Below the pieces are notes generated by a model. That model made no database searches, was not told where the DNA came from, and worked only from the letters and a program-made list of their open reading frames with translations. Positions 30,999 through 42,432 of a DNA stretch of 64,000 bases are shown here, piece after piece; positions within the stretch are counted from its first letter, which is position 1, and each line of letters begins with the position of its first letter. Source of the stretch: Bacteroidota bacterium (GTDB lineage Bacteria; Bacteroidota; Bacteroidia; Bacteroidales; Paludibacteraceae); contig JAFNAS010000002.1 of NCBI GenBank assembly GCA_017860295.1, positions 1-64,000 on the forward strand, read 5' to 3'. The position numbers were made by a program, and so were the translations under genes.

Positions 30999-31751
30999 AT
31001 GGTGCATTACGAATTAGCATCCGCTTCTCTGAAGGAAGTCCGGCAATCATCAGTGGATTTGGTCATATTACCATGGGGAGCAACAGAGCCTCACAATTTA
31101 CATTTACCTTACGGAACCGATTGCTTCGCGTCGGCATCCATATCTGCTGATGCTGCCCAAAAGGCCGCCTTAAAGGGCATTCGCTGTATGGTTTTACCGT
31201 CCATTCCACTTGGCTCCCAAAATCCGGGACAAATCGAGATACCTTTGTGCCTGCACGCCCGCTACGAAACGCAAAAAGCCATTTTGACTGATATTGTAGC
31301 ATCACTGCATCGCCAGCGCTTTCGCAAACTGGTCATTGTAAACGGACATGGTGGCAACAATTTCAAAAACATGATCCGTGATCTGGCCGTCGATTATCCC
31401 AACTTTACGATAGTAATTGCCAACTGGTACGAAATCATCCCGCAGCAGGCTTATTTCGACAACCGCGACGATCATGCCGGCGAAATGGAGACATCCGTCA
31501 TGATGCATTATTACCCCGATTTGGTTTTGTCGCTAGCCGAAGCCGGAGATGGAACCGAAACTCCATTTGCTATCGAATCGCTAAACGACAAAACAGCATG
31601 GACTCCGCGCCATTGGGCAAAAGCCACCGCTGATACAGGCATCGGCAATCCCAAAATGGCTACAGTTGCCAAAGGCAAACGCTATGCAGCAGCAGTATCC
31701 GACAAATTATGTACACTTTTCATCGAACTAGTAAACAACGAATTATACTAA
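30999..31751 (+). CDS. Creatininase family protein
   Basis: LPWGATEPHNLHLPYGTD, IVNGHGGNN, DDHAGEMETSVMM. Confidence 0.9.
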   Translation: MVHYELASASLKEVRQSSVDLVILPWGATEPHNLHLPYGTDCFASASISADAAQKAALKGIRCMVLPSIPLGSQNPGQIEIPLCLHARYETQKAILTDIVASLHRQRFRKLVIVNGHGGNNFKNMIRDLAVDYPNFTIVIANWYEIIPQQAYFDNRDDHAGEMETSVMMHYYPDLVLSLAEAGDGTETPFAIESLNDKTAWTPRHWAKATADTGIGNPKMATVAKGKRYAAAVSDKLCTLFIELVNNELY

Positions 31752-31766
31752 AACACAAATAATCCC

Positions 31767-33416
31767 ATGCAGCTTTTTGATAGAACCTTAGGCGATTGGT
31801 TGGAACATTGGGCAACCGAAACCCCCGATCACGAATACATCGTTTATTCCGATCGGAACCTACGTTTTACATGGAAACAATTTAACGAGCGGGTCGACGA
31901 CCTAGCCAAAAGTATGCTTTCAATCGGTGTTAAAAGAGGAGACAATGTTGGCATCTGGGCTCAGAACGTGCCTGACTGGCTCACTATTCTCTATGCTTGT
32001 GCAAAATTAGGCGCTGTTGCCGTAACCGTCAATACCAATTACAAACAACATGAGCTGGAGTATTTGGTGGAAAACTCTGACATGCACACGCTATTTATTA
32101 CCAATGGCACATTCGACAGCGACTATGTGGACATGACGTATACCATGCTCCCGGAATTAAAAAACTGCGAACGAGGTCACCTGAAAAGCGACCGGTTCCC
32201 TTTTCTGAAAAATGTGGTCTATATCGGGCAGGAGAAGTTCAGAGGCATGTACAACACTGCTGAACTTCTGCTTTTGGGTCAGAATCTTGACGACACCGAA
32301 TTACTCGAAACAAAAAAGCTGGTACATTGCCACGATGTCACCAACATGCAATACACCTCGGGTACAACCGGTTTTCCGAAAGGCGTCATGCTATCGCACT
32401 ACAACATTGCCAACGACGGCTATATTACAGGCGAAAATATGAAATTTACGCAAGCAGATAAACTTTGTGTTTGCGTTCCGTTATTCCACTGTTTCGGCGT
32501 CGTTTTGGCAACCATGAATTGCCTGACGCATGGATGTACTCAGGTAATGGTCGAACGTTTCGATCCGCTAGTGGTACTTGCCTCGATTCATAAAGAACGC
32601 TGTACGGCCGTGTATGGCGTTCCAACCATGTTTATTGCCGAACTCCACCACCCGATGTTCAGCATTTTCGATCTCACCTCGCTACGTACCGGTATTATGG
32701 CCGGATCACTCTGCCCCATCGAACTGATGCGCGAAGTAAGCGAAAAAATGTACCTGCAAATTACCAGTGTTTACGGACTTACCGAAACGTCACCGGGTAT
32801 GACGCAAACTCGTATCGACGACTCATTCGACATACGTTGCACGACAGTAGGAAGCGATTATCCGCACGTAGAAGTACAGGTTATCGATCCCGAAACCGGA
32901 GAAATATGCCCGGTCGGTGTTCAGGGAGAGATGTGTTGCCGGGGCTTCAACGTCATGAAAGGGTATTATAAAAACGAGGCAGCTACTGCTGAAGTCATCG
33001 ACAAAAACGGATTCCTTCACTCAGGAGATCTGGGCGTCAAAGATGAAGATGGCAACTACCGCATCACCGGACGCATAAAAGATATGATAATCCGTGGAGG
33101 CGAAAATATTTACCCGCGCGAAATAGAAGAATACCTTTACAAGCTACCCCAAATCAAGGATGTGCAGGTAGCAGGTATTCCTTCCGAAAAATATGGAGAA
33201 CAAGTCGGTGCCTTTATCATTCTGAAAGAAGGACAAACATTACTTGAAGAGGAGGTACGTGATTTTTGCAGAGGCAAAATCTCTCGATTCAAAATTCCGA
33301 AATATATTTTCTTTATTAATGAATTTCCGATGACCGGTAGCGGAAAAATACAAAAATACAAACTAAAAGATATTGGGCTACAGCTGCTGCAAGAGCAAAA
33401 TATCGAAGTGGTATAG
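31767..33416 (+). CDS. AMP-binding acyl-CoA synthetase
   Basis: [48 protein letters not shown]. Confidence 0.94.
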   Translation: MQLFDRTLGDWLEHWATETPDHEYIVYSDRNLRFTWKQFNERVDDLAKSMLSIGVKRGDNVGIWAQNVPDWLTILYACAKLGAVAVTVNTNYKQHELEYLVENSDMHTLFITNGTFDSDYVDMTYTMLPELKNCERGHLKSDRFPFLKNVVYIGQEKFRGMYNTAELLLLGQNLDDTELLETKKLVHCHDVTNMQYTSGTTGFPKGVMLSHYNIANDGYITGENMKFTQADKLCVCVPLFHCFGVVLATMNCLTHGCTQVMVERFDPLVVLASIHKERCTAVYGVPTMFIAELHHPMFSIFDLTSLRTGIMAGSLCPIELMREVSEKMYLQITSVYGLTETSPGMTQTRIDDSFDIRCTTVGSDYPHVEVQVIDPETGEICPVGVQGEMCCRGFNVMKGYYKNEAATAEVIDKNGFLHSGDLGVKDEDGNYRITGRIKDMIIRGGENIYPREIEEYLYKLPQIKDVQVAGIPSEKYGEQVGAFIILKEGQTLLEEEVRDFCRGKISRFKIPKYIFFINEFPMTGSGKIQKYKLKDIGLQLLQEQNIEVV

Positions 33417-33460
33417 AAAGAGAGAGGGCTTCAGTCTACGAATTGAAGCCCTCTCTCTTT
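33417..33460. terminator. Bidirectional terminator between convergent genes
   Basis: 17-bp perfect stem aaagagagagggcttca / tgaagccctctctcttt. Confidence 0.88.
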
Positions 33461-33477
33461 TATGACAGCAGATTGTT

Positions 33478-35664
33478 TTAGTTGCCCATTTCCGACAAAA
33501 ATTTGACACGCACCAACCTGACTTCCTCTTCTGTAAAATCGTCTTCGCCAAGCTCTTTCAAAGCGTCTGTTATATCATCGGTTTCCGCTTCGCGAAAATA
33601 ATCTTCGATCATTGCAATATGGTCGTCATCCATTATCTCTTCAAGAAAATAATCGATATTGATTTTAGTCCCCGAATAGACAATAGCCTCCACTTCATCC
33701 AGCAACTCACTAAAATCGAGTCCCTTTGATTCGGCAAGGTCATCCAACGCAACTTTTCTGTCAATAGACTGAATCACTGACACTTTTAATTTGGACTTAT
33801 TGGCAACGGAACGAACTCGCAAATCTTCCGGACGAACAATTTCATTTTCAACAACATGCCGTTTGATAAGATTTACAAACTCTTCACCATAACGCTTTGC
33901 CTTTCCGGCACCGACACCCGGCACATTTTGCAACTCGTCAATAGATACCGGATAAGTCGTCGCCATGGCTTCGATCGACGGATCCTGAAAGATAACAAAC
34001 GGCGGCAACTCAAGTTGCTTCGACATTTTTTTCCGAAGATCGATCAACATTGCATACAAAGCCGGATCGACAGCACTTGTACCGGCTCCTTTTAACGGCG
34101 TTTCCTCTTCTTCTTCGTCAAAATCATTATTTTTGACTACCATAAACGATGTCGGCTTAGCCAAATATTTTTTACCCTTGGATGTTATTTTTAATAAACC
34201 ATAATTTTCAATGTCTTTTTCAATGAAACCGGACAGCATAGCCTGCCGCATAATAGCCTGCAAGAAACTATCGTCTTCTTCCTGTGTCGTACCGAACTGT
34301 TCTAGCTCATCATGCCCGTACGATTTGATATCTTCCGTTTCGATACCTTTGAGTACGTTAACAACATATTCGGCCTTGAACTTCTCTTTCAACACACAAA
34401 TAGTTTCTAATATTAACACTAACAATTCCTGAGCTTCCACCTGTTTTTTAGGATGGCTGCAATTGTCACAACTTCCACAATTCTCCTCCATATATTCTTC
34501 TCCAAAATAATGCAACAATATTTTTCTTCTACACACTGATGTCTCTGCATAAGCCGCTGTTTCAATCAATAATTGTCGGCCTATTTCCTGCTCGGCAATG
34601 GGTTTGCCTTGCATAAATTTCTCCATTTTCTGCAAGTCCTTAGCTGCGTAAAATGCTATACATACGCCTTCTCCGCCATCGCGTCCGGCACGTCCGGTTT
34701 CCTGATAATATCCCTCCAGACTTTTGGGTATTTCATAATGAATAACAAACCTGACATCCGACTTATCTATTCCCATCCCGAAAGCAATGGTGGCTACAAT
34801 AACCTGTACTTTTTCCATCAGGAATTTATCCTGATTATCGGCACGTGTAGTAGCATCCATGCCTGCATGATAAGGCAAAGCGGCAATACCGTTAACTTGT
34901 AAAGTTCCCGCCAAATCTTCCACCTTTTTCCGACTCAGACAATAAATAATCCCCGATTTTTTCGGCTGAGACTTAATGTATTTGATTATCTCTTTGTCTA
35001 TATCGTGGGTTTTGGGTCGTATTTCGTAATAAAGATTAGGCCTGTTGAACGATGATTTAAACACCATAGCATCCGGCATAGCCAGGTTCTTCAAAATATC
35101 ATGTTGTACTTTGGGGGTTGCACTTGCCGTAAGTGCTATCAGAGGTGCTTTCCCTATTTCATTCACAAGAGGACGAATCCGCCTATATTCGGGACGAAAA
35201 TCATGCCCCCATTCGGAAATACAATGCGCTTCATCCACAGCATAAAATGAGATTTCCACCTGCTTCAGAAATTCTATATTCTCTTCCTTTGTAAGTGATT
35301 CGGGAGCTACGTAAAGTAATTTAGTTTTTCCTCTGAGAATATCCGCCTTAACTTCATCAATGGCGGCTTTGTTGAGTGAAGAATTCAGAAAATGAGCCAC
35401 ACCATCTTCCATACTGAAGCTACGCATGGCATCAACCTGATTTTTCATTAAAGCAATAAGCGGAGAGATGATAATAGCAGTCCCCGGCATCATCAGCGCC
35501 GGAAGTTGATAACAGAGCGACTTGCCTCCCCCCGTTGGCATCAAAACAAAAGTATCCTTTTTGGCAAGTACATTAAGGATAATCTCTTCCTGATTACCCT
35601 TAAAGAGATCGAAGCCAAAATAGGTTTTTAATTGTTCTGCCAGTTCTGAATGCTTATTAACCAT
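33478..35664 (-). CDS. recQ: ATP-dependent DNA helicase RecQ
   Basis: VLMPTGGGKSLCYQLPAL, AVDEAHCISEWGHDFRPEY, ETGRAGRDG, Zn-cysteines, HRDC. Confidence 0.96.
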   Translation of the reverse strand: MVNKHSELAEQLKTYFGFDLFKGNQEEIILNVLAKKDTFVLMPTGGGKSLCYQLPALMMPGTAIIISPLIALMKNQVDAMRSFSMEDGVAHFLNSSLNKAAIDEVKADILRGKTKLLYVAPESLTKEENIEFLKQVEISFYAVDEAHCISEWGHDFRPEYRRIRPLVNEIGKAPLIALTASATPKVQHDILKNLAMPDAMVFKSSFNRPNLYYEIRPKTHDIDKEIIKYIKSQPKKSGIIYCLSRKKVEDLAGTLQVNGIAALPYHAGMDATTRADNQDKFLMEKVQVIVATIAFGMGIDKSDVRFVIHYEIPKSLEGYYQETGRAGRDGGEGVCIAFYAAKDLQKMEKFMQGKPIAEQEIGRQLLIETAAYAETSVCRRKILLHYFGEEYMEENCGSCDNCSHPKKQVEAQELLVLILETICVLKEKFKAEYVVNVLKGIETEDIKSYGHDELEQFGTTQEEDDSFLQAIMRQAMLSGFIEKDIENYGLLKITSKGKKYLAKPTSFMVVKNNDFDEEEEETPLKGAGTSAVDPALYAMLIDLRKKMSKQLELPPFVIFQDPSIEAMATTYPVSIDELQNVPGVGAGKAKRYGEEFVNLIKRHVVENEIVRPEDLRVRSVANKSKLKVSVIQSIDRKVALDDLAESKGLDFSELLDEVEAIVYSGTKINIDYFLEEIMDDDHIAMIEDYFREAETDDITDALKELGEDDFTEEEVRLVRVKFLSEMGN

Positions 35665-35912
35665 ATATTCTTAGATCAAGGTTTAGTTTGTCAGGATAAA
35701 GATAAAACAATTTTCCAAATATTTCAATTTATGCAATAGGACAATTTTCACAACAGGCTGAACCCGATCAAAATTTAATTCACACAGAATATTTCTACTC
35801 TTTTTCAAATATTACAACGACTATTTTTCTGATGAAAAACCTTTCTGCTTTCAAAAATAATGGCCAAACTTGTCTTTACAACGCATCGGTCATATTCCTC
35901 ATACAATAAAAC

Positions 35913-35931
35913 ACCTCCCTATAAAGGAGGT
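35913..35931. terminator. Short hairpin acctcc-ctataaa-ggaggt in recQ/clpX intergenic region
   Basis: 6-bp perfect stem flanked by A and T runs. Confidence 0.4.
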
Positions 35932-36093
35932 TTCTTTCGTAGAACAAATTTATAAACAACTTACCCAAACCCCCTAATATTTTGAGAAAAAAAAGCCCAT
36001 AAAAACCCAAAAGTTTTCCTTCCGCACGAAACAAACACATAATACTTTATCATTAAACAATTTACACAATTACATTTTTCATCAAGACACAAT

Positions 36094-36140
36094 AAAATGG
36101 TGTACAATCGTAATGAATCTCCACGATTATACACCATTTT
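36094..36140 (-). terminator. Terminator after clpX
   Basis: 17-bp stem with one mismatch aaaatggtgtacaatcg / cgattatacaccatttt. Confidence 0.82.
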
Positions 36141-36178
36141 TATTTAAAATGCAAAGGTTTATTATTGCAATAGTCCGA

Positions 36179-37411
36179 TCAAGCTGAGATTCTGTCCGAT
36201 TTTTCCATTTTTTCTTTGGCAAAATCAAAAGTGATAACCAGCTCTTTTTTGGTTCCCGACGGGACTTCATACATTGCATCCATCATGATCGTTTCTGCAA
36301 TAGATCTCAGACCGCGTGCTCCCAACTTAAAGTCGATAGCCTTGTCTACAATATAATCCAACGCAGCATCTTCAAATGAAAGCTGGACGTCGTCCATGGC
36401 AAACAATTTCACATACTGTTTGATAATAGAATTTTTAGGCTCGGTAAGAATTCGGCGCAAAGAGTTCCGTTCTAATGGATTCAAATAGGTCAGAACAGGC
36501 AAACGACCGATAATTTCAGGGATCAATCCAAATGCTTTTAAATCCTGTGGCGCAATATATTGCAAAAAATTATTCCGGTCTATTTCATGAGAAGCCTGTG
36601 TGGCACCATACCCTACCACATGTGTATTGAGCCGTTGTGCTATTTTTTTCTCGATTCCGTCGAAAGCACCACCACAAACAAACAAGATGTTTTGGGTATT
36701 CACCGCAATCATGCGCTGCTCGGGATGCTTACGTCCTCCCTGAGGCGGCACATTCACCACAGATCCCTCCAACAACTTCAACAAACCCTGCTGAACCCCT
36801 TCGCCGCTAACATCTCTGGTAATGGACGGATTATCGCTTTTACGCGCAATTTTATCTATTTCGTCAATAAACACAATTCCTCGTTCTGCAGCCTTCACGT
36901 CGTAATCGGCCACTTGAAGTAAGCGTGTCAGGATACTTTCGATATCTTCTCCCACGTATCCGGCCTCGGTAAATACTGTCGCATCTACAATCGTAAACGG
37001 GACATGCAACTGGCGGGCAATAGTTCGAGCAAGCAACGTTTTACCGGTGCCTGTTGGCCCGACCATGATAATATTCGATTTTTCAATTTCCACATCATCT
37101 CCGTGATCACGTTGCGTCAGTCTTTTATAATGATTATAAACCGCCACGGACAAGAATTTTTTTGCCTCTTCCTGACCAATCACGTATTGATCGAGAAATT
37201 GTTTAATTTCCATTGGTTTGGGAGGAGCTCCATTTTTGAATTTGAGATCCTCCGAGCCTGATTTTTTCGAGAATTCCTGAACAATGTCATAAGCCATTTC
37301 TACACATTGCGAGCAAATCGCTCCGTCGACACCCGTTATCAGAGCACCCACCTGCGATTCTGCCCTTCCACACATTGAGCAGCATCTTTCAGTCGTATTC
37401 TTTTTTGCCAT
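36179..37411 (-). CDS. clpX: ATP-dependent Clp protease ATP-binding subunit ClpX
   Basis: Zn-finger CSMCGR...[21 protein letters not shown]. Confidence 0.97.
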   Translation of the reverse strand: MAKKNTTERCCSMCGRAESQVGALITGVDGAICSQCVEMAYDIVQEFSKKSGSEDLKFKNGAPPKPMEIKQFLDQYVIGQEEAKKFLSVAVYNHYKRLTQRDHGDDVEIEKSNIIMVGPTGTGKTLLARTIARQLHVPFTIVDATVFTEAGYVGEDIESILTRLLQVADYDVKAAERGIVFIDEIDKIARKSDNPSITRDVSGEGVQQGLLKLLEGSVVNVPPQGGRKHPEQRMIAVNTQNILFVCGGAFDGIEKKIAQRLNTHVVGYGATQASHEIDRNNFLQYIAPQDLKAFGLIPEIIGRLPVLTYLNPLERNSLRRILTEPKNSIIKQYVKLFAMDDVQLSFEDAALDYIVDKAIDFKLGARGLRSIAETIMMDAMYEVPSGTKKELVITFDFAKEKMEKSDRISA

Positions 37412-37421
37412 AAATTATGCC

Positions 37422-38090
37422 TTATTTCTTATCGCGGAACAATACTTCGTCAACCATACCATATTCTTTAGCCTCAGTTGCCGTCATCCAGTAATCACGA
37501 TCCGAATCTTTTTCAATTCGTTCATACGTACTACCCGAATGATCCGCAATGATAGTATATAACTCTTTCTTCAATTTCTGAATTTCACGGGCTGTAATTT
37601 CGATATCGGAAGCCTGACCTTGCGCCCCACCCATCGGTTGATGAATCATCACCCGCGAATGTTTCAGTGCCGAACGCTTACCCTGACTTCCGGCAACCAG
37701 CAATACGGCCGCCATCGAAGCTGCCATTCCGGTACAAATAGTTGCCACTTTACTACTGATAAACTGCATCGTGTCGTATATACCCAGACCGGCATAAACG
37801 GAGCCACCCGGACTATTAATATAAATGGAGATATCTTTACCAGGATCGGCTGAATCTAGATAAAGCAACTGGGCCTGAATCACATTGGCGACATAATCGT
37901 CGATGGGCATTCCCAGAAAAATAATACGATCCATCATCAAACGCGAAAAAACGTCCATCTGAGTTACATTCAGCTGACGCTCTTCCAAAATCGACGGAGA
38001 AATATAATTGTCGATGATCTGCGAATACTGATCTAATGCCAGTCCATTCATTTTCAAATGTTTGGTCGCATAATTTCTAAAGTCATTCAT
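37422..38090 (-). CDS. clpP: ATP-dependent Clp protease proteolytic subunit
   Basis: IYINSPGGSVYAGLGIYDTMQ, GMAASMAAVLL, MIHQPMGGAQGQASDIEI. Confidence 0.97.
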   Translation of the reverse strand: MNDFRNYATKHLKMNGLALDQYSQIIDNYISPSILEERQLNVTQMDVFSRLMMDRIIFLGMPIDDYVANVIQAQLLYLDSADPGKDISIYINSPGGSVYAGLGIYDTMQFISSKVATICTGMAASMAAVLLVAGSQGKRSALKHSRVMIHQPMGGAQGQASDIEITAREIQKLKKELYTIIADHSGSTYERIEKDSDRDYWMTATEAKEYGMVDEVLFRDKK

Positions 38091-38247
38091 AAAATATTCT
38101 ATTTGCGAAACACGGCAAACGCCATAAATATCACCGCTGTTTCTATTGTTAATTATGAGAATAACAAAGGTAATGTAATTTCAAAGCAATTACAAGGATA
38201 TAAAATTGCGACAAATTCCAGATCAGACCAGAATTTGTTGATCTATT

Positions 38248-39411
38248 TTATTCAAACATTCGCCTGAAATTCTGAAAGAAAGATTTCGAGGTCGACCCGT
38301 TCGGTTTCACATTGGGCGATTCATTCAATTTTTCAATCAGTTTTTGCTCCTCCTTGCTAAGTTGTTCCGGTATATACACCCCAACATGTACCAACAAGTC
38401 GCCATGTCCGTACCGGTTCACATTGGGCAAACCTTTCCCCCGAAGTCGTAATACTTTTCCCGGCTGTGTTCCGGCATCAATTTTCACCTTCACACGCCCA
38501 TCAACGGTAGGCACCTCAACCGTTCCTCCGAGAATGGCCGTGGTTATCGGCAACAACAAGTTGTAAACCAAATCGTTTTCATCGCGAATCAGTTCCGGAT
38601 GTTCTTCCTCTTCGATCAGTACCAGCAGATCTCCGCTTATACCACCACGACGCGCTGCATTGCCTTTTCCGCTTACCGAAAGTTGCATTCCTTCGCCCAC
38701 TCCAGCCGGAATATTGATACTGATTACTTCATCCTGACGAACAATTCCTTCACCATTACAGTGCGGACATTTTTTGGTGATTGTTTTTCCATCTCCGTTG
38801 CACGACGGACAGACCGATTGCGTTTGCATAGCACCCAGAATGGTCTGCTGCACACGGGTCACATGACCGGTTCCATGACATGTAGAACAGGTTGAAACTG
38901 CGCTTGGATCGGAAGCCCCGCTCCCTCCACAATGCGAGCATGCCACATATTTGTTGACTTTAATCTTCTTTTCAACTCCATTGGCAATCTCCTGCAAAGT
39001 CAGACGGACTTTTACCCTCAGATCGGTTCCCCGATTATAACGAGGGGCATTCCCTCCGCCAAATCCGCCGAAACCTCCGAAATGGCCTCCGAAAATATCT
39101 CCGAAACGACTAAAAATATCATCCATGGAAAATTCCATTCCGGCTCCGGAAAATCCGCCACCGCTACTGGCTGCACCACCAACACCGGCATGGCCGAATT
39201 GGTCATAACGCTGACGTTTTTGAGAATCACTCAACACTTCATACGCTTCGGCTGCCTCTTTGAATTTTTCTTCAGCTTCCTTATTGCCCGGATTTTTATC
39301 GGGGTGATATTGAATAGCTTTTTTCCGATAGGCTTTCTTTATTTCTTCATCCGAAGCACTTTTAGACACTCCAAGCACTTCGTAATAGTCTCTTTTAGAC
39401 ATCTTTATCAA
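38248..39411 (-). CDS. dnaJ: Molecular chaperone DnaJ
   Basis: J-domain [35 protein letters not shown], four CxxCxGxG repeats. Confidence 0.97.
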   Translation of the reverse strand: MIKMSKRDYYEVLGVSKSASDEEIKKAYRKKAIQYHPDKNPGNKEAEEKFKEAAEAYEVLSDSQKRQRYDQFGHAGVGGAASSGGGFSGAGMEFSMDDIFSRFGDIFGGHFGGFGGFGGGNAPRYNRGTDLRVKVRLTLQEIANGVEKKIKVNKYVACSHCGGSGASDPSAVSTCSTCHGTGHVTRVQQTILGAMQTQSVCPSCNGDGKTITKKCPHCNGEGIVRQDEVISINIPAGVGEGMQLSVSGKGNAARRGGISGDLLVLIEEEEHPELIRDENDLVYNLLLPITTAILGGTVEVPTVDGRVKVKIDAGTQPGKVLRLRGKGLPNVNRYGHGDLLVHVGVYIPEQLSKEEQKLIEKLNESPNVKPNGSTSKSFFQNFRRMFE

Positions 39412-39519
39412 ATTTACAATTTATGCATTAACGATTCGCGCATGCAAGGAACATGGATAAAACACGCTATAGCGACACTTGAATCGTTGTAATTTTGGAT
39501 CTCAAAAACTGAAGATTGT

Positions 39520-40098
39520 TTATTCTCCCACAACTACTTTGGCAAAACGAATCACTTTATCGTTCAACAAATAGCCTTTTTGGACACAATCTATGATTTT
39601 GCCTTTCAGTTCTTCCGTTGGAGCCGGAATCGTTGTAATGGCTTCATGGAATTCAGTATCAAACTCACTATCCTCCGTTTCAATCGCTTTCACTCCGTTC
39701 TGTTGAAAAAAAGCTGCCAATTTAGAATAAATCAGTTCCATTCCCTGACGGACAGCTTCCACATCCGTACTATCCTTCAAAGCTTGCAGACCTCGTTCAA
39801 AATCGTCGGCCAGTGGTAACAAATTAACCAGAACCGATTCTCCGGCCGATTTAATCAAATCAGATTTTTCACGCAAAGTCCGTTTTCTATAATTATCGAA
39901 CTCTGCCATCAAGCGTAAATGAGAATCATTCAATTGGTTGTACTTTTCTTCCCATTCATTCGATACATTTTCAGATGCTACCTCTTCAGACACTTTGGGT
40001 TCTTGAGAGGTATTTTCCTGATTCTGATCCTCTTTTTCTACAATATCTTCTGATTTTTTTTCTTGATTCATACCTGTTTTATCGTATTTTTTATTCAT
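39520..40098 (-). CDS. grpE: Nucleotide exchange factor GrpE
   Basis: RLMAEFDNYRKRTLREKSDLIK, LLPLADDFERGL, VQKGYLLNDKVIRFAKVVVGE. Confidence 0.95.
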   Translation of the reverse strand: MNKKYDKTGMNQEKKSEDIVEKEDQNQENTSQEPKVSEEVASENVSNEWEEKYNQLNDSHLRLMAEFDNYRKRTLREKSDLIKSAGESVLVNLLPLADDFERGLQALKDSTDVEAVRQGMELIYSKLAAFFQQNGVKAIETEDSEFDTEFHEAITTIPAPTEELKGKIIDCVQKGYLLNDKVIRFAKVVVGE

Positions 40099-40211
40099 TC
40101 ATTCCAAAGCGGACTTCCGCATTTATCTGTCACAACAAAAAGTCTACCACAAAAGCTTCGTACTCCATTTTGTCAGCCGTCAAAAATCAATCCTGAACTT
40201 TTGTCATGTAT

Positions 40212-40685
40212 TTATTCATGATGATAGGGCTCTCCTTTTAAGATAGTCATAGCCCGATATACCTGCTCTATAAACAAAAGCCGAATCATTTGATGAGAAA
40301 ATGTCATACGGGAAAGTGAAAGCTTACCATTTGCCCGAGTATACACATCGTTAGAGAAACCATACGGTCCGCCCACCACAAAAACCAGACGTTTCACTGA
40401 AGAGAGATTCTTCTTTTCGAGCAACGATGCAAATTCGACAGAACCGTATTGAGCCCCCTTTTCATCCAGCAAAATAACTTCGTCGGAGGGCTCTATCGAA
40501 TTGAGAATTGCCACTCCTTCCTTTTCTTTTTGCTGGTCAAAAGACATATTTCTTGCATTCTTCAGCTCTGGTATAACATTTGTTTCGAACGCAACATATC
40601 GGCGAAGCCGCTTCAAATATTCTTCAATAGCTTGATTTAGGTAAGATTCGGTCGTTTTTCCGACGAGTAGCAATGTAATTTTCAC
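40212..40685 (-). CDS. rlmH: 23S rRNA (pseudouridine1915-N3)-methyltransferase RlmH
   Basis: FVVGGPYGFSNDVYTRANGKLSLSRMTFSHQMIRLLFIEQVYRAMTILKGEPYHHE. Confidence 0.96.
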   Translation of the reverse strand: MKITLLLVGKTTESYLNQAIEEYLKRLRRYVAFETNVIPELKNARNMSFDQQKEKEGVAILNSIEPSDEVILLDEKGAQYGSVEFASLLEKKNLSSVKRLVFVVGGPYGFSNDVYTRANGKLSLSRMTFSHQMIRLLFIEQVYRAMTILKGEPYHHE

Positions 40686-41052
40686 AAGAAGAACATCAAA
40701 ATTAATGGATTATGCAAAGTTACAAACTAAATCGGCAACCCACAACCGAAACCTCTTATCCGAATTCCGTTATAAGTTCCATCCACAGTAATCTTTTATC
40801 AGAAACTTTAATAATCATTCACTCGTTCATTTATTCCATAAAAAAAACAACCAATAGACTAATTACAAGAAAATTACAAACAAGAAACACTAAGTAATGA
40901 AAATATTAGAACAATTCGCGTATTTGGCAGACTACGAATTCAACTTATCTTTGCAAACAAGGTTAAATACTCCTGAATATTGCCTTGCATAGCAGTAAAT
41001 TATTGATCGAGAAGATTATCAAAATATTTTTCGGTATTTGTCATAAATTCAC

Positions 41053-41060
41053 TACCTTTG
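41053..41060 (+). promoter_or_regulatory. -7 element TACCTTTG upstream of bamD
   Basis: TAnnTTTG followed by GCA. Confidence 0.5.
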
Positions 41061-41147
41061 CAGGTCATTTCAGGATTGTGCTGCATTCGTTTTTACATTG
41101 AACACACCGAACAAACCGACAATCGAAACGAGCTTTAGCCCTATTAA

Positions 41148-41975
41148 ATGAAACAACATCAATCAATGAAAAAACTACCGCTTTTATTATTGTCCGTTAT
41201 TTTGGTTTTATCTTCCTGCAGTCAATTTCAGAAATTACTGAAAAGCAACGATGTAGAATTAAAGTTCAATGAAGCTAAAGCTTTTTACGACAAGAAGGAG
41301 TACAATCACGCAGCACAACTTTTCGAAGACATTTCGGCCTATTACAAAGGAACTGACCGCGCCGAAGATGTAATGTATTATCTGGCCAAATCGTATGCCG
41401 GACAGAAAGATTTTTACAGTGCCAGCGAAAATTTCAAAAGCTATATTAAGTCCTTTCCCAGAGGCAAATACGCCGAAGAGAGTTACTTTATGATAGGGTA
41501 TTCTGCCTATCTCGATTCGCCCGATGCCCGTTTGGATCAAGCAAGCACGAATGATGCCATTGTAGCTTTCTCCAACTTTGTAGAAAGTTATCCTCAAAGC
41601 GAAAGAACGAAACAAGCTTACGAATACCTTACCGAGATGAAAGACAAGCTGGCATACAAAGCCTATTTGAATGCAAAAACATACTACAATCTGGGTAGTT
41701 ATCTCGGCAGAAACTGCTATGCATCGGCAGTAATTACAGCCAATAATGCTTTAAGAATATATACCGAAAGTAAATACAGAGACGATTTGACGGCATTAGT
41801 CATGAAATCAAAACATGCTCAGGCGGTTGAAAGTATTGAAGAAAAGAAGGCCGATCGCTATCGCGATGTAATTGATGAATGCTACAGTTACATCAATGAA
41901 TTTCCAAACGGGAAATATATCAAAGACGCTCAAGTATTCTTAAAAGAAGCAAAGAACTACGTAAAAGAAAAATAA
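41148..41975 (+). CDS. bamD: Outer membrane assembly lipoprotein BamD
   Basis: Lipobox LSSCSQ, TPR-like repeats; start could be 41166. Confidence 0.85.
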   Translation: MKQHQSMKKLPLLLLSVILVLSSCSQFQKLLKSNDVELKFNEAKAFYDKKEYNHAAQLFEDISAYYKGTDRAEDVMYYLAKSYAGQKDFYSASENFKSYIKSFPRGKYAEESYFMIGYSAYLDSPDARLDQASTNDAIVAFSNFVESYPQSERTKQAYEYLTEMKDKLAYKAYLNAKTYYNLGSYLGRNCYASAVITANNALRIYTESKYRDDLTALVMKSKHAQAVESIEEKKADRYRDVIDECYSYINEFPNGKYIKDAQVFLKEAKNYVKEK

Positions 41976-41977
41976 CT

Positions 41978-42310
41978 ATGGACTTTAGAAAAACGAAAGC
42001 ACCTCTTACCACCATCACTCGCGACATGAACAGCATGTGCGAACCGACAGGTAATGTATACGAAACCGTTAACATTATCGGTAAAAGAGCCAATCAAATC
42101 AGCTTGCTGATTCGTGACGAACTGGAACAAAAACTGAAAGAATTCACATCCGTAGCCGATAGTCTGGAAGAAGTGTTTGAAAACCGCGAACAAATCGAAT
42201 TATCGCGTTTTTATGAAAGGCTTCCAAAACCGACTTTAATTGCCGCTCAGGAATATCTTGACAACAAACTATTTTGTCGTTTACCCGCAAAAGACAAAGC
42301 TATTAAATAA
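41978..42310 (+). CDS. rpoZ: RNA polymerase omega-like (RpoZ/Rpb6) subunit
   Basis: GNVYETVNIIGKRANQISLLIRDELEQKL, between bamD and coaBC. Confidence 0.8.
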   Translation: MDFRKTKAPLTTITRDMNSMCEPTGNVYETVNIIGKRANQISLLIRDELEQKLKEFTSVADSLEEVFENREQIELSRFYERLPKPTLIAAQEYLDNKLFCRLPAKDKAIK

Positions 42311-42432
42311 GCTAATCTGACTCTATCCATACAATTTTGCCGGTTCGTTTTTCTACGGATCGGCAAAAAGTGTCTTTAAACGATCCTGAGGAGAGATTCA
42401 AGAATCGCCCATCATTTCAACATCAAGCGATC

